Shown here: in pieces, positions 23,594-35,537 of the stretch
Layout: each line of letters starts with the position of its first letter
Position numbering within the stretch: the stretch's first letter is position 1
Source: Luzula sylvatica
Taxonomy: Eukaryota; Streptophyta; Magnoliopsida; Poales; Juncaceae
Length of the DNA: 64,000 nt
Reading direction: 5' to 3'
NCBI GenBank assembly: GCA_946800325.1
Contig: OX326958.1
Span: 66,072,366-66,136,365, forward strand
Position numbers and translations under genes: made by a program
The notes under the pieces: model-generated
Databases searched by the model: none
What the model was told of the DNA's origin: nothing
The model's input: only the letters and a program-made list of their open reading frames with translations

Positions 23594-23923
23594 TGTAGTA
23601 ATAAAGAATTAATCCATAATTAAAAATGTATTTAATAATAATAATAATAATAATAAAAAAAATAATACATTATTAAAAATATATTTAGAAATTAATGATA
23701 ATGATAATAATAATAACAATAATAATTGTATTAATAAAAAAATAATCCATAATTAAAAATGTATTCGGAATTAATGATGACAATAATAAAACTAATAATA
23801 ATAATAAAACTACTACTACTACTACTACAACTACTACTAATAATAATAATAATAAAATACATAATGAAATATGTTGAAAATAATGTAATAATAATAATAA
23901 CAATAATAATAATAATAATAATA

Positions 23924-23954
<31 letters not shown>
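23525..23954. repeat. AAT/ATT trinucleotide microsatellite cluster
   Basis: Long AAT runs at 23525-23592, 23636-23657 and 23887-23926, with a CTA/ACT run at 23811-23838, end in an ATT run to 23954. The AAT-to-ATT junction near 23926 can fold as a hairpin. Each run is separated by variants of TTAAAAATGTATTTAGAATTAATGATAATAA, so a ~110-bp unit seems to have been duplicated together with its microsatellite. Confidence 0.85.
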
Positions 23955-24407
23955 GACATTAAATTATTGGTATGATTTATTTATGTGATATAATTATAAT
24001 GTTTTAATATGATTAAGAAATAACTATGATAATTATAAATTTGCATAAGAAATAATAAAATTCTAGAATATTTAATTCATTTGCTACATCTAATCCTATG
24101 GTTTTCATCAAACACCTTTTAATAATAATAATACTAATAATAATATATTTAGAAATTTGAGCAACCAATGAAGATCCTACTCCGCATCAAGTAGTAGAAG
24201 AATTCGAGCAGCCTTCGATCATTGATCATATAATTATCACATGTATTTGATATTAGTATGATTTAATTTTGTGTTTTTTCACATGATTTTTTTTATTCAA
24301 TAAATTAATGACTTAATATAATTGAACCAAAAGCTCTGGTGTGCAATTGTATATAAATGTATGTATCATTTAATTTAATGGTTGAAAATAATTTAAAATG
24401 TATTTAG

Positions 24408-24408
24408 A

Positions 24409-24453
<45 letters not shown>

Positions 24454-24484
24454 TAATAATAATAATAATAACAATAATAACAAT

Positions 24485-24531
<47 letters not shown>
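24408..24531. repeat. AAT then AAC trinucleotide microsatellite
   Basis: A long AAT run passes through mixed AAT/AAC into pure AAC (to 24531). The ORF read from the opposite strand is only poly-Leu/poly-Ile and is not a gene. Confidence 0.9.
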
Positions 24532-24532
<1 letters not shown>

Positions 24533-24811
24533 CCTAAGTTTTCATCAAACACCTTTTAAACATCCTACGCTCGCAGTTTTTGCATTTTCCTGCTACCATA
24601 GTTTCCTGATATTCATATATTGGTTTCCTGCAACTATGAGTTTCCTGCTGCTACACAAAACTGACCTAGCAAACACGCCCTAAAACACTCAAACTCGTCT
24701 TTCTATTTTGGAAAAAACTCTTTAGTGTACCCAAAAACAAATTGCCATTAAAATATAACGTCTTCAAAGCTTTTCTACCAATAATGAGTCTTCCCCACGA
24801 CAGCTCAATCC

Positions 24812-24933
24812 CATGAAAGGAAATTGATGGGTACCATCCCCAAAATCTAGTTGAAATAATATTTGGAACTACCCAAATTTCATGTGATTATTGCAATAAT
24901 TTTGGGGATGGTACCCATCAATTTCCTTTCATG
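24812..24933. repeat. Perfect 35-bp inverted repeat with 52-bp spacer
   Basis: The arm 24812-24846 (beginning CATGAAAGGAAATTGATGG) is an exact reverse complement of 24899-24933. A transcript would form a 35-bp perfect stem with a 52-nt loop. I see no TSD, gene or TIR family around it. Confidence 0.9.
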
Positions 24934-25154
24934 TAATTATTGCTATCTTGCACATAGAAACTGAATTCCCAATTGAAGTTTGGTTGTATTGTAGATCAAT
25001 CGGGATTGAAGCCAATCGATTTTCTTCATTTCGATCCTTCCATAATGAAGAGCTTGGTTTATTTTATCAAGTAATTAGAACTACTGGCACCAAATATTTA
25101 GATTCCAATTTTTTAAGTAACAAATTATCTCTCCTTTTTCTACTTTAGGATTAA

Positions 25155-25192
25155 CTAGTTTTACCCTCGTGCAATAATTGCGCGGGACAGTC
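25155..25192 (-). mobile_element. Helitron 3' terminus
   Basis: Read on the minus strand, an imperfect GC-rich hairpin (CCCGCGCAAT...ATTGCACGAGGG) is followed by GTAAAACTAG and then T. That is the standard Helitron 3' end (hairpin, short linker, CTAG, T flank). The body would lie to the right, but no TC 5' end could be fixed, so the element may be truncated. Confidence 0.55.
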
Positions 25193-27244
25193 TAGTATTT
25201 TGAATTATTATGGTTTATCGGTAATGAGCTGATAACACGTAAAAAGGGTCGTTTAATTGTGTAAATTCAATCTCACGAGTTAATCAAAACAATTTATAAC
25301 AAATACTAATCAAAGTGATAAGTATAGGTTCGATCCAAGGAAATTTTGCGTATAATCGAAATTTCAATTCAAGAACTATTTCTACTGATCCAGAGACTTT
25401 GAAATTTTGTCACAATCATTATCTAAAGTTCACAAAGTACTGATCAGAATTTCACTTTCAAAAATACAATTTTCTAATTTATGCAGATGATTGATCACAA
25501 GGGTATTTTAGGCACTAATCAAATTCCAGAAAAATATAGATCGCAAAACAAGATCTTAAATTTGGCACAAAGATTCACAATTTAATACTAAGAGAGAGAA
25601 CAGAAGAATTTCACAGGTTTGGTATTTCAGTAAAAAGTAATGATCGAATTACAAACAGGTCCCTGGCAAATTACAGAATAGTCCAGACAATTTTGAGGTT
25701 GAGTAACAGATTTCAAAAATTCATATCAAATAGGAAATTGCATGAAATTGATTGATTCAAAATTTGTATTAAACTATAGATCCAGATCTAAACAGTGATT
25801 GCAAACAAGGAATATTATCAGATCTAAAAATCACTCAAACAGATCACACAACTCAGCTCCAGAATTTTAGTAAAACTCAAGGCAAAAATAGAAAAAATGC
25901 GAGAAAAATTCCACAAAAATTCCACAAACTATATATCACAGTATATAACAAGTTCACAAACAGATTTGACTTATATCTACTTAATTCCTAATCAAAACAA
26001 TAAAATTGTAAAAGAGAGTACCGAAAAAGGAGAGAATGAAGTCCAAGATTGGATCTTGGCGAGGTCCTCGAGCCTTCACGCCTTGAGAGGAGATGAGAGG
26101 AGAAGGAGAGAAACTTCGTATCCGGTTCGGAGAAGGGGAAGAGAGAGGAAAAGCTCCTCGGATCGACCTCGAAAACCGTGCAAGACACGATTTCTTGGCA
26201 AAAGGACTCAAAGATGAGCAAGGGAGCTCGAGATGCTCTAACAATGGAGGGGAAGAGGCTAAGACCTTACCTTCCCCAAAAATGGAGTGAGTGACCCAAG
26301 AGGTCCAAGAGTATTTGAGAGAGGGATCTTGGAGATTATTTATAGGAGAAAAGAGGAGGGGAAAATTCGAAAATTCCAGATCTGAGGTTGCAACTTGCAT
26401 GGTTAGGTAGAGCAAGTTGCAACGAATCCAATGGTCCAAACCTCATCCAAATCGGTTAAGGAATGAGGGAGAAAACCCAAAAATACCCTCCAAAACATCT
26501 TCAAAAGATTCAGAATAAATCTCCTTTAAATCCACCGAAATTCATCCAAAAATTCATTTCATCTCCATTTAAAAACAAATTGGAGGCTGCGGCCCATTGT
26601 TTTCTTCTTAGTTCCCTTCTTTGGGCCTGGTAATGGAGATGGGGAGTAATAGAAATGGAGATGAATTTTGGCGGACAAAATTCTGTTGGAGGTTGTTTGA
26701 AATGATGACTGATCCTCTGTGGCATAAATTATGTGATTGATCGTGTATCACCGTGCAGAAGAGAGAGGCAGCAACGTTGTAGCGCGAGTCATATACGATC
26801 TGGGTCACACGGGATCACGTGAACAGTAATCTTTGACTGGTCAACTCTTGGATCCGGTGTATAGATTTTGCTTGTTGCTTTTCATGTGGCAAGTCAATCA
26901 TGATGGGGTTTTGGGTTCATTTCACGGAATATAAAGTATTTTCTACCACAGCATATCCTGAAAGAGATTTGGTCTGCTGACTTTATTTTTGTCGGTGAAA
27001 TGAGTCAGTTTCGACCCATTTGCGTCCATTCGTGTAACGGGTTACGTCTTTGACCCGTTTGGAGTAAAAACTCGATTTCTCTTTCATGCTTCCGTCAAAT
27101 ATCATCATATGATATATCAAATCGATCGGCACGACGAGACCGATCCATCTACAGTCCTGGTTTTGCGACATTCTGTACTTTTCATCTGAAATAACACAAA
27201 AACACATCTTAAAGTATTTTATCTCAATATATTGGAATTATGAA
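25193..27244. repeat. Older repetitive DNA into which the copia element inserted
   Basis: No intact gene is visible. A block around 25228-25345 (GCTGATAACACGTAAAAAGGG, then AGGTTCGATCC) has the look of a widespread plant retroelement end. A GA-rich, more GC-rich block lies at 26020-26350. ORFs on both strands in that block overlap and lack family similarity. The family is not identified. It probably continues beyond the copia element at 35538. Confidence 0.4.
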
Positions 27245-27249
27245 TATTT

Positions 27250-28343
27250 TGTTGGGGAATATCCTCGACCCCGGTCCCGCGCAACGGATATGTAGGCCCG
27301 GTCCGATTCCCCGATTCCCGAGATCACGCCACGACTTCGAGGGTACGATGCGAATAGAAGGACAGATTCATACCAGTGCCAAATTGATGGCACACGAAGG
27401 GTTGATCGCCGCCTTCTATTTCCTTCGGTGTCACGTTGGTGACTAGCCCGTACGTCCCATACCGCACGTCTCCCACCGTTTCGACACGCCTCGGGTTGTC
27501 TTCGTGCGTTCCATGCCCGCATGATTCCACAACCCGTTACTCGATTACTTCTCCGGTTTGATCACAACGAAGAGCCACATGTGTCGCTCCTCTACCCGTA
27601 TCCACCGTGAGTCGTAGCACCTCGGTCGCGGATGCACCTGCCTAGACGATGCACCGGCGAACTTGCATGATTACGTTTCGATTCTCTAGACGGAGAAAAT
27701 TCTTTTCTCCTTCTCTCTCAATCTCTTCGCACTCTTTCATCAAGTGATTAGAGTCTCTTAATTTCTGGATTAATTCTAAATTAACTCCATTAATTTTCTG
27801 GTTGAACTAATCTAATTATTCAACTGGTTCGACTGATGAGAGAGAGAGAAACATCCTATATATACTCCATAGGATAAGGATGGGCCAAAAGGTATGTATA
27901 TCTTCTATACACCTTTTCAAACAGAAAACTGCATACACCCTTTCAGTAATCTGTCAGAACGAAAATATTAAATCGTTCCAACCGACTTTGAACATTTACG
28001 AAAGTTGTAGATAATCTAATTATCTTTCCAACCCAATTTGGCCCAGCCCAATTGGAGTTCGGACCCGAAAGTTACGGCCGTTTTACTGACTGTATGTCAA
28101 ACTGTCGCACCCTTTCGGTATTGCATTAGAACGATACTGATACTTCGCTCAAATGAAATATATTACAACATGAAAGTTCTAGATAATCTCATTATCTAAC
28201 TAACCCAGTTTGAACCATTCAAATCTGAGTTTCCTACTGAAAGGTATACCAGTTTTACTAATCCGTTTCGTATGCCCACGAACGCGTACGTTCGTTTGTC
28301 CTACGTACCATTTTAGCGATGATCCAAAACTGTATTTCCTTCA
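27250..28343 (-). repeat. 3' LTR of the copia element (full length)
   Basis: A 1094-bp LTR. It matches the other LTR base for base, as far as I can read, over 729 bp (27250-27978) and 86 bp (28258-28343). It keeps a 279-bp central segment (27979-28257) that the other LTR lacks. Short ORFs in it are not genes. Confidence 0.93.
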
Positions 28344-29524
28344 GTCTCCCACTCAGTTTCAGATTTACCTAAAAGGTACTCATGTATATCACATATACAC
28401 TATATCAGAGAATCTGGCCCGCGTATCAAATACGCTAAAGCCATGCACATCCAATGTGCAAAAACTTGCAATCAAGCCCGACATAGTACGACTCGTTGTG
28501 TGACCGTGTAGGTTCGTTTAACGATGGAAGTAGGCCGTTTCCATGGCACTACAAGCCCATGAGCGGGATCTAGTCACTCCATCATGGCTACCCATGTTAA
28601 AACGAAAAATGATTGTGATCATTGTGCCTATCTCGAATAGCGGTTACTAGTTCTCTTGTTTGCGATATCCGTTAATCAAAAGGCATGGTAATAGTCATCC
28701 TTATAATTTGATTAACTATACTTATTCCCCGATTCCGAGTTGATTTAACAAATTTCAATCGATATTAACCATTAATATCATTGACTCTGGCCAGAGATTT
28801 CGTTAATCGACTCATCGAGCGGCGCCTAAGAGATATCTCTTCCTTTCGGAATAAACAATTCCTATCTTGGAGACTCACATTGAATTCCGTGTTTCGGACA
28901 ATACCCAATGATGACCCTTTTAACTCCCTGTTACGGTGAGCGTAAGATCATATCAAAGCATTGTGTTACGCACGTAACGCAATCAATGATCCCCTCAAGT
29001 ATGAAGAATCTAAAACCCCATCCGTCGCAAGTCCATCTATAATGACTAAACCATGTCATGGTCTCGCGGCTTTGGTCATATCCAATACATGTAACCTAAC
29101 ATATATCTACGTTCCCGATTCGACAAGCACCTTGTCCCATGATTAGCAAAACATAATCATCTCCTCGGCAAACGTACTAGTGTACGCGTTCAGTCTATCC
29201 AATAATAGAAATGCTTCTCTCTTAAGCAAGCTGATCCGCGACTAGGGATGTTTAGAAATGACACTTTAAGTGTGACGGTTTTGCTGCACATGGTCCTCAA
29301 CCATGTCGACGTCCACACAAGTTCAAATCAAGGTTCATGTAACAATCATATTACACAACCCGCACACAGTTTTCATATAAGGTGAATGCATACTTAATTT
29401 AAGTAAACAAAAATTTTAAAAGGGATGCATTCATATGGACTAAGTATTTGGTTGATACAACGTTTACCTATGGGTATCTCCATACCCATAACCTGCGAGG
29501 ACTATCGTATTAGATAACTACACT
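28344..29524 (-). other. Non-coding segment between copia pol and the 3' LTR
   Basis: About 1.2 kb separate the end of the pol similarity from the 3' LTR. I see no open frame, env-like or other protein similarity. Its left boundary is the polypurine tract. Confidence 0.5.
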
Positions 29525-32411
29525 CTACTCTCTTCTTCCTCCTCTAGGTATCTCCATACCCATAGTCATCGCATGACAGTCACGCGCGACTAGAGAGAGC
29601 GGTTTTGTAAACGGGTCCGCACGTTGCCGCTAGTGTTAATCATCATCAGGATTGGAACATATCCAATACCTACGATCACATCTTTTCACAAAATTTCACG
29701 GATCAAATGAAATTTTCTGAGTATTGGCTAGAAGTGGTTGTGACCTCGGCATTTTTGGCTTGTACTATTGCGTCTCACGCAATAAACAACCATAAATCCG
29801 ATAACTCGTGACTACTAGAGTTTGGTCATGTATCCTTGATCCATACAACTTCCTTTTGCGATTAATAACCGCAATATACTCGCCACCGTAAATAGAATCA
29901 TAAACTAATGGTCTTGTGGAACCTTTCCACATAACCGTGTTTTCATACAAGCAAAATATGTACACACTTTGTGATCGAAAGTCGTGCTACATATTTGTAC
30001 GTGCTTCATCTTTGGAAACTGTTGTTTGTTATAACTCTTTATAACCAACACGTCCTCCACACCATTATAGATAATAAATCATGAATTCTTTGCAAAGTAT
30101 TCAATGATAAACTTCACCTCTATCAATACAAATCCCGATGGGTTTTAAATATACATAACCATTATGTATATATTTGTATAACCATTATACAATCACAAGA
30201 GTTAGTCTCATGTAATCGAATTACATTCAAACTCATGTGATTCCCATGAATTTTATTGACGGTGAACTAGACGCTTTATTTGTATGACAGATAGCCACAT
30301 ACATATCATGACAGATATAATAGATCCTAACATCAAATGTAAGGCATCATATTATTACTTTTCGCGCTGCTTGATGTCTCACATCGAGCCGTTGAAAATT
30401 TCTGCCATTCGACATTTCGATTTATCTCCTCCAAGGAGTTTACATGTTGAAAACCATTTTCAACAATATGTCGATATATGTGCTATAACATAGAACGAGG
30501 AACTTCTTAGATCTATCCTATAGATCTTCACGCTTAATTCATAAGCGGTCTCGTCTAAATCCTTTGTCGTTACAAGAAATATAACGCAGCTCCCACTAAC
30601 CTTCATGTGTACACAAAGTTTCCATTCGTTTCGACAAATTTATAACAGTTTATAATTTTGTCAAAAAGAATATTCCAATTCCGAGAAGCTTTCTCTAATC
30701 CATCATATGGCTCGTTAAAGCGTGCATATCTTATCCCCGATTCTTATGAATCGACAAAACCGTAAGGTTGTGTCAAGTACACATCCTTTCATAAAATTTC
30801 TGTCAAGAAATTCGGTTTTGACATCCATTTTGTCACATCACATAGTCATAATACGCGACCATGGCAAGCAGAATTTCGAGAATGGGAAAACATGGCAACA
30901 AGCGAAAACGTTTCTTCATAGTCCGACTATGAATTGCATGAAACTTTTCGCAAAAAGCCTCGTTTTACATATATGCGTATTCCTATCCATGTCGGTTCTT
31001 CATCTTGAAAAACCCACTCACATTTCACGGGTCTAACCCAGAAAGTAATGAAATCAAGTTCTAAACTTGATAATTCACATGGATCGAATCTCAGATTTCA
31101 TGACACCATGTCATGTGGAATCAACTTTTCATAGCATCCTTGCAGGATATCGAATCATCATATGATTTCAATTTATCATCATTAGCCACGATAAATCCGT
31201 ATTTACCGGCTTATGATATAGCCTACTTGATCTACGAAAAATTCCTTTGTGTGTTCGACTTGCGTTCATCGACTCTTGATGAAGCCATGTCAACTTTCAT
31301 CGGTACAATGTTCATTTTCAAATCATGAACTCTTTCGAGATTTATTCTACTCCCACTAGCCCGCATAGAGATAAATGGCACCAAGTTCCAAACTTGTGCG
31401 CATCTAGTCCTCCTCCAAGAAGGCATCTCTTCGAGCCACGAAAATCTCATTTTCGTCGGGACGTTAGAATTAATACCCTTTAGTTTCCTTAAGGATAAAC
31501 GAACAATTTTCAGATTTGGGATTGAGTTTAATCGAAATAAATTTCGAAATATACCCACATCCTCAAATCTGTACAAATGACCACTTCGGAACCATTCCGA
31601 TCCATATCTCATATGGCGTCTTTTGTACCGATTAGAAGGTTTATGGTTCATATCTTATATGCAACCATTCATTAGTGCCGCTGTCTCAAGGGCGTATCCC
31701 CAAAACATTTTTGGGAGATCCTATTGACTTATCATTTATCGAACCATGTCCAACATGCGTTCATTTCCTCTTTTCGGACACATCTCAATGTTCCGAATAA
31801 AGGCAATCGTGAAACTATTCCACAATCATAAATGATCATCAATATTCATAACTCAAATATCGCCTCTTCGATCCTATCGAAAGGTTTAGCTCAAATACTT
31901 GCCTTCTCGATCCTATCGAAAAGCTTTGATTTTCTTGCTTAGTGGATTTCGTATTTCGTTTTTGAAACTCTTTGAACCTTTCAAAAGTTTCCATTTCGGC
32001 ACGCATTAAATAGATATTTTCATATCTACTTTAACCGTCCATAAACGTAACAAAATACCGATAGCCTCCTCTTGCCTCGGAACTTATCGGAACATTACAT
32101 CTAAATGTAATTTCCAATAATTCGTTGGATCTTTCTCCAACCTTTGGAGAATGATGCCATTGTCATCTTGCCTTATAAATAAGTATCGCATTAATCAATC
32201 GAATCTAATTCGGATGATTCTAGCAATCCATCATATGGAATCTAGATACGCGAATCTCGTTTATATGGCCAAGACGGCAATGCCAAAAGAAGCAATCAAC
32301 CTCTTGGTTTAATCCTCCTCGGATTTCACCATTCTTTGAGTCATTAGTTTGGACAACTCCTTGTCCGAACTTTCTGTTTGGAAAACATTTTCCCAAAATA
32401 CCCTTAGACAT
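29525..32411 (-). pseudogene. Decayed copia pol (integrase, reverse transcriptase, RNase H)
   Basis: Fragments in order on the minus strand: a GAG-pre-integrase piece with WHCRLGHIN near 32280; integrase pieces with SRYENIYLMRAE near 32000 and FWGYALETAALMN near 31690; an RT piece with MDVKTEFLDRN near 30815; an RNase H piece with GGEYIAV near 29880; and a C-terminal piece with ADPFTKPLS near 29600, ending at TAG 29527-29525. In-frame stops interrupt every domain, for example just after DMVR and before ADPFTKP. It is therefore non-functional. I describe the remnants only. Confidence 0.88.
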
Positions 32412-33894
32412 ATATTTCTTTCGATTTTTGAATTACAAGGACATCCACGCATCTATATGCATTGGATTCCTCGGATACTCTGAGTATCTCCAATTCAAAT
32501 TTAAATCGCATCATATGCAATTTCGGGATCGACTTATCTATCGAATGCATATGATATTCGGTCACGACGATCAAATCTCGTACCATCAACACACGAGTGT
32601 TAATCCAAGACCCATAAGGCGTCTCAAAATTAACCTATTCTTTGAGCCGCATTGAATCATTCAACGCGCTCTAGCTCTTGAAACTATTTCATGAGCGCTG
32701 TGTTTTACTTTCATATACACCCGAATTCTCAAAACAATTTTGAGAATATGCGTCTATACATGCCACCACAAGGCACGTAATATCGTTCGATTCCTTCTTA
32801 AAGTTTATCGAACCCGGCTTTCTCTAAAGCCAATGCCTCGAGCCCCGAATCTACCATTTCCGTGTCCAACACGTTCCTTTAAGTCTAAGAACTATTCTTT
32901 GACTATCAAGGTTAATAACGGTAATTCCGGCCCAAAAGCCATCTATCATATCGATCTCATCAATATATTTGGTGTTCTTTGAAAACATAATTCTAAACGG
33001 ATGATGAAGATTAACTCCTAACCGTGCGTACTTAATCTATATGCTTATATGATGAATATATGATAGTGTTATTTTATCGAATCGATAACCCTCATACCGA
33101 TACGGGACTCCAAGTCCATAACACTCAAGACCCATATTTTACGATCCTCCCATAAGTGACTATGGCCGACAAATGAGATCTCGATATTTTAGGTAGGATT
33201 AAATCCAATCGTATCCAATACGACTCTCGTTCCTTTATAGAATTTCGGTGACGAATTGTATCCAATACAATCCATGTTCCGTGTGTGCATTCTATATATG
33301 CCCCGAACTCCAATCGGATTGGCTTGGACGGTTAAGTCATAACCATATCCATCGTATCGTTCAATTGAACTACTCACGTGCCCGACTATGGCCTGAACCC
33401 ACGTGAGTCCCCAATTAACGCTTACCACCCGCACCAATATATACAATAGTACGTGCCCGACTATGGCCTGAAACCACGCACTATGTCATATCAATCTCGA
33501 TGGTTGTGGATATGGAAGGCATTTCCATGACTTAAATATTATGAGGGATCATGCCATTGCATGTTTCTAAATTCGTGACATAATCATATTATATCACTAT
33601 CACAAGATTTTCAATATGCATATGATTTTATTTGGGAGTCTAATTATTCTAAATAATTATCTAATTATATGCTAGTATGATTGATGCCGATCAAATCGAT
33701 ATAAAGAACTCAAAATTCCGAGCTTCGTAGCCAAAGTTATCGCGAAAACAAAAACAGCATCCAGAGAAGGGTCCGTTATAACGGACTGCCCCATCCGTTG
33801 TAACGCAGGGGCCGTGGGGCGCGAGAAAACCTCGCCCGGGACGCGTCCGGGGCGCCAAAAACTGCCCCCGGGGCGGCAGAAAAACTATTTTTCT

Positions 33895-34460
33895 GCACCC
33901 TTTCGTTATTTCATTAGAACGACACTAATACTTCGCTCAAATAAAATATATTACAACATGAAAGTTCTAGATAATCTAATTATCTAACTAAAACAATTTG
34001 AACCATTCAAATCGGAATTTTCTACTGAGAGTTATACCAGTTTTAGTAAAATACGAACAAACGAAAAGGTAAGTATATCCAATATACACCTTTTGAACCA
34101 GAAAACTACAGACACCTTTTCAGTATTCTGTTGAAACAAAAATATTAAATTGTTCCAACCGACTTTAAACGTGAACTAAAGTTCTAGATAATCTTATTAT
34201 CTAATTAACCCAATTGGATTGGACTCAATTGGAGTTTCGATGCGACATATACGGACGTTTTAGTCTCTGTATGTCAAACAGTCGCACCCTTTCAGTATTC
34301 CATAAAAACGACACTGATAATTCGTTCAAATGGAAAAACTTTCTGTATCAAAGTCATAGATAATCTCATTATCTAACTACGCCAATTTGATCCAATCAAT
34401 TTGGAGTTTCCCACTGAAAATTATCTTAGTTTTACTCACTGTTTCGTATTCTAACTTTCT
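33895..34460 (-). repeat. Three tandem ~190-bp LTR-related modules in the copia leader
   Basis: Three degenerate copies (starting near 33895, 34090 and 34280) share CACCCTTTCAGTATT..., ...GTTCTAGATAATCTNATTATCTAAC and ...TTATACCAGTTTTA blocks with two copies inside the full LTR (27935-28257). They lie between the PBS and the coding region. A GC-rich block at 33775-33890 adjoins them. Confidence 0.7.
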
Positions 34461-34702
34461 GCAGATTTTGCCGTTTCGTCCGTTTTCGCTCGTTTCCAAA
34501 ACGATAAATCATGAAACTTTTTCACGATCATTCCTAGATACTCTCAATCAACTTTTGATCGATCTCTAGCGAATTTCACTTGTGATTTTAACGGAATTTG
34601 ACTTTCTCTATATGTAACATCATTCAAACGGGTACGAACTTTGATAACCCGTGCGTATATCTAATATACGACTATGATTCGACCCTCGAATCGATGGCGA
34701 TC

Positions 34703-34714
34703 GCTCTGATACCA
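34703..34714 (-). promoter_or_regulatory. Primer-binding site (tRNA-iMet)
   Basis: TGGTATCAGAGC on the minus strand lies one nucleotide inside the 5' LTR end. It is the standard Ty1/copia primer site in plants and fixes the orientation of the element. Confidence 0.95.
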
Positions 34715-34715
34715 C

Positions 34716-35532
34716 TGTTGGGGAATATCCTCGACCCCGGTCCCGCGCAACGGATATGTAGGCCCGGTCCGATTCCCCGATTCCCGAGATCACGCCACGA
34801 CTTCGAGGGTACGATGCGAATAGAAGGACAGATTCATACCAGTGCCAAATTGATGGCACACGAAGGGTTGATCGCCGCCTTCTATTTCCTTCGGTGTCAC
34901 GTTGGTGACTAGCCCGTACGTCCCATACCGCACGTCTCCCACCGTTTCGACACGCCTCGGGTTGTCTTCGTGCGTTCCATGCCCGCATGATTCCACAACC
35001 CGTTACTCGATTACTTCTCCGGTTTGATCACAACGAAGAGCCACATGTGTCGCTCCTCTACCCGTATCCACCGTGAGTCGTAGCACCTCGGTCGCGGATG
35101 CACCTGCCTAGACGATGCACCGGCGAACTTGCATGATTACGTTTCGATTCTCTAGACGGAGAAAATTCTTTTCTCCTTCTCTCTCAATCTCTTCGCACTC
35201 TTTCATCAAGTGATTAGAGTCTCTTAATTTCTGGATTAATTCTAAATTAACTCCATTAATTTTCTGGTTGAACTAATCTAATTATTCAACTGGTTCGACT
35301 GATGAGAGAGAGAGAAACATCCTATATATACTCCATAGGATAAGGATGGGCCAAAAGGTATGTATATCTTCTATACACCTTTTCAAACAGAAAACTGCAT
35401 ACACCCTTTCAGTAATCTGTCAGAACGAAAATATTAAATCGTTCGGCTAATCCGTTTCGTATGCCCACGAACGCGTACGTTCGTTTGTCCTACGTACCAT
35501 TTTAGCGATGATCCAAAACTGTATTTCCTTCA
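34716..35532 (-). repeat. 5' LTR of the copia element, internally deleted
   Basis: An 817-bp LTR lacking the 279 bp present at 27979-28257. At the junction (35445-35446) two extra bases, GG, replace the missing segment. The remaining 815 bp look identical to the other LTR. Confidence 0.93.
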
Positions 35533-35537
35533 TATTT

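Larger units (their letters stand above)
22977..24680. mobile_element. PIF/Harbinger-like non-autonomous element with internal microsatellites
   Basis: Termini GGGTCTGTTCGCT and (reverse complement) GGGCGTGTTTGCT match, followed by a shared AGTTTT block. The flanks are TAA on both sides (22974-22976 and 24681-24683), the TSD expected for PIF/Harbinger. The interior holds long AAT, ATT and AAC arrays and a GTATCCGTATTTG repeat. There is no transposase. Confidence 0.7.
27250..35532 (-). mobile_element. Complete Ty1/copia LTR retrotransposon, minus orientation, decayed pol
   Basis: The element is 8283 bp with a 5-bp TSD, TATTT (27245-27249 and 35533-35537). LTRs start TG and end CA on the minus strand. 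Next to the right-hand 5' LTR is a primer-binding site complementary to initiator tRNA-Met, TGGTATCAGAGC (34714-34703). A purine-rich GAGTGGGAGAC precedes the 3' LTR (28354-28344). The domain order protease/GAG-pre-integrase, integrase, RT, RNase H reads from right to left, as in copia. All recognisable domains carry stops or frameshifts, so it cannot encode its own proteins. Confidence 0.95.

Noticed and set aside
23685..24552. Poly-Leu, poly-Ile and poly-Val ORFs
   Set aside because: They are translations of AAT, ATT and AAC microsatellites.
24948..25148. 66-aa ORF beginning with a Met-His-Ile-Glu stretch
   Set aside because: Reasonable composition but no recognisable family, splice context or neighbouring exon; not enough to call a gene fragment.
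25897..26439. ORFs of 65-152 aa on both strands
   Set aside because: They overlap each other in a GA-rich repeat block and show no family motifs.
27238..27530. Overlapping 68-94-aa ORFs, repeated at 34620-34996
   Set aside because: They lie inside the two LTRs of the copia element and are duplicated only because the LTRs are.
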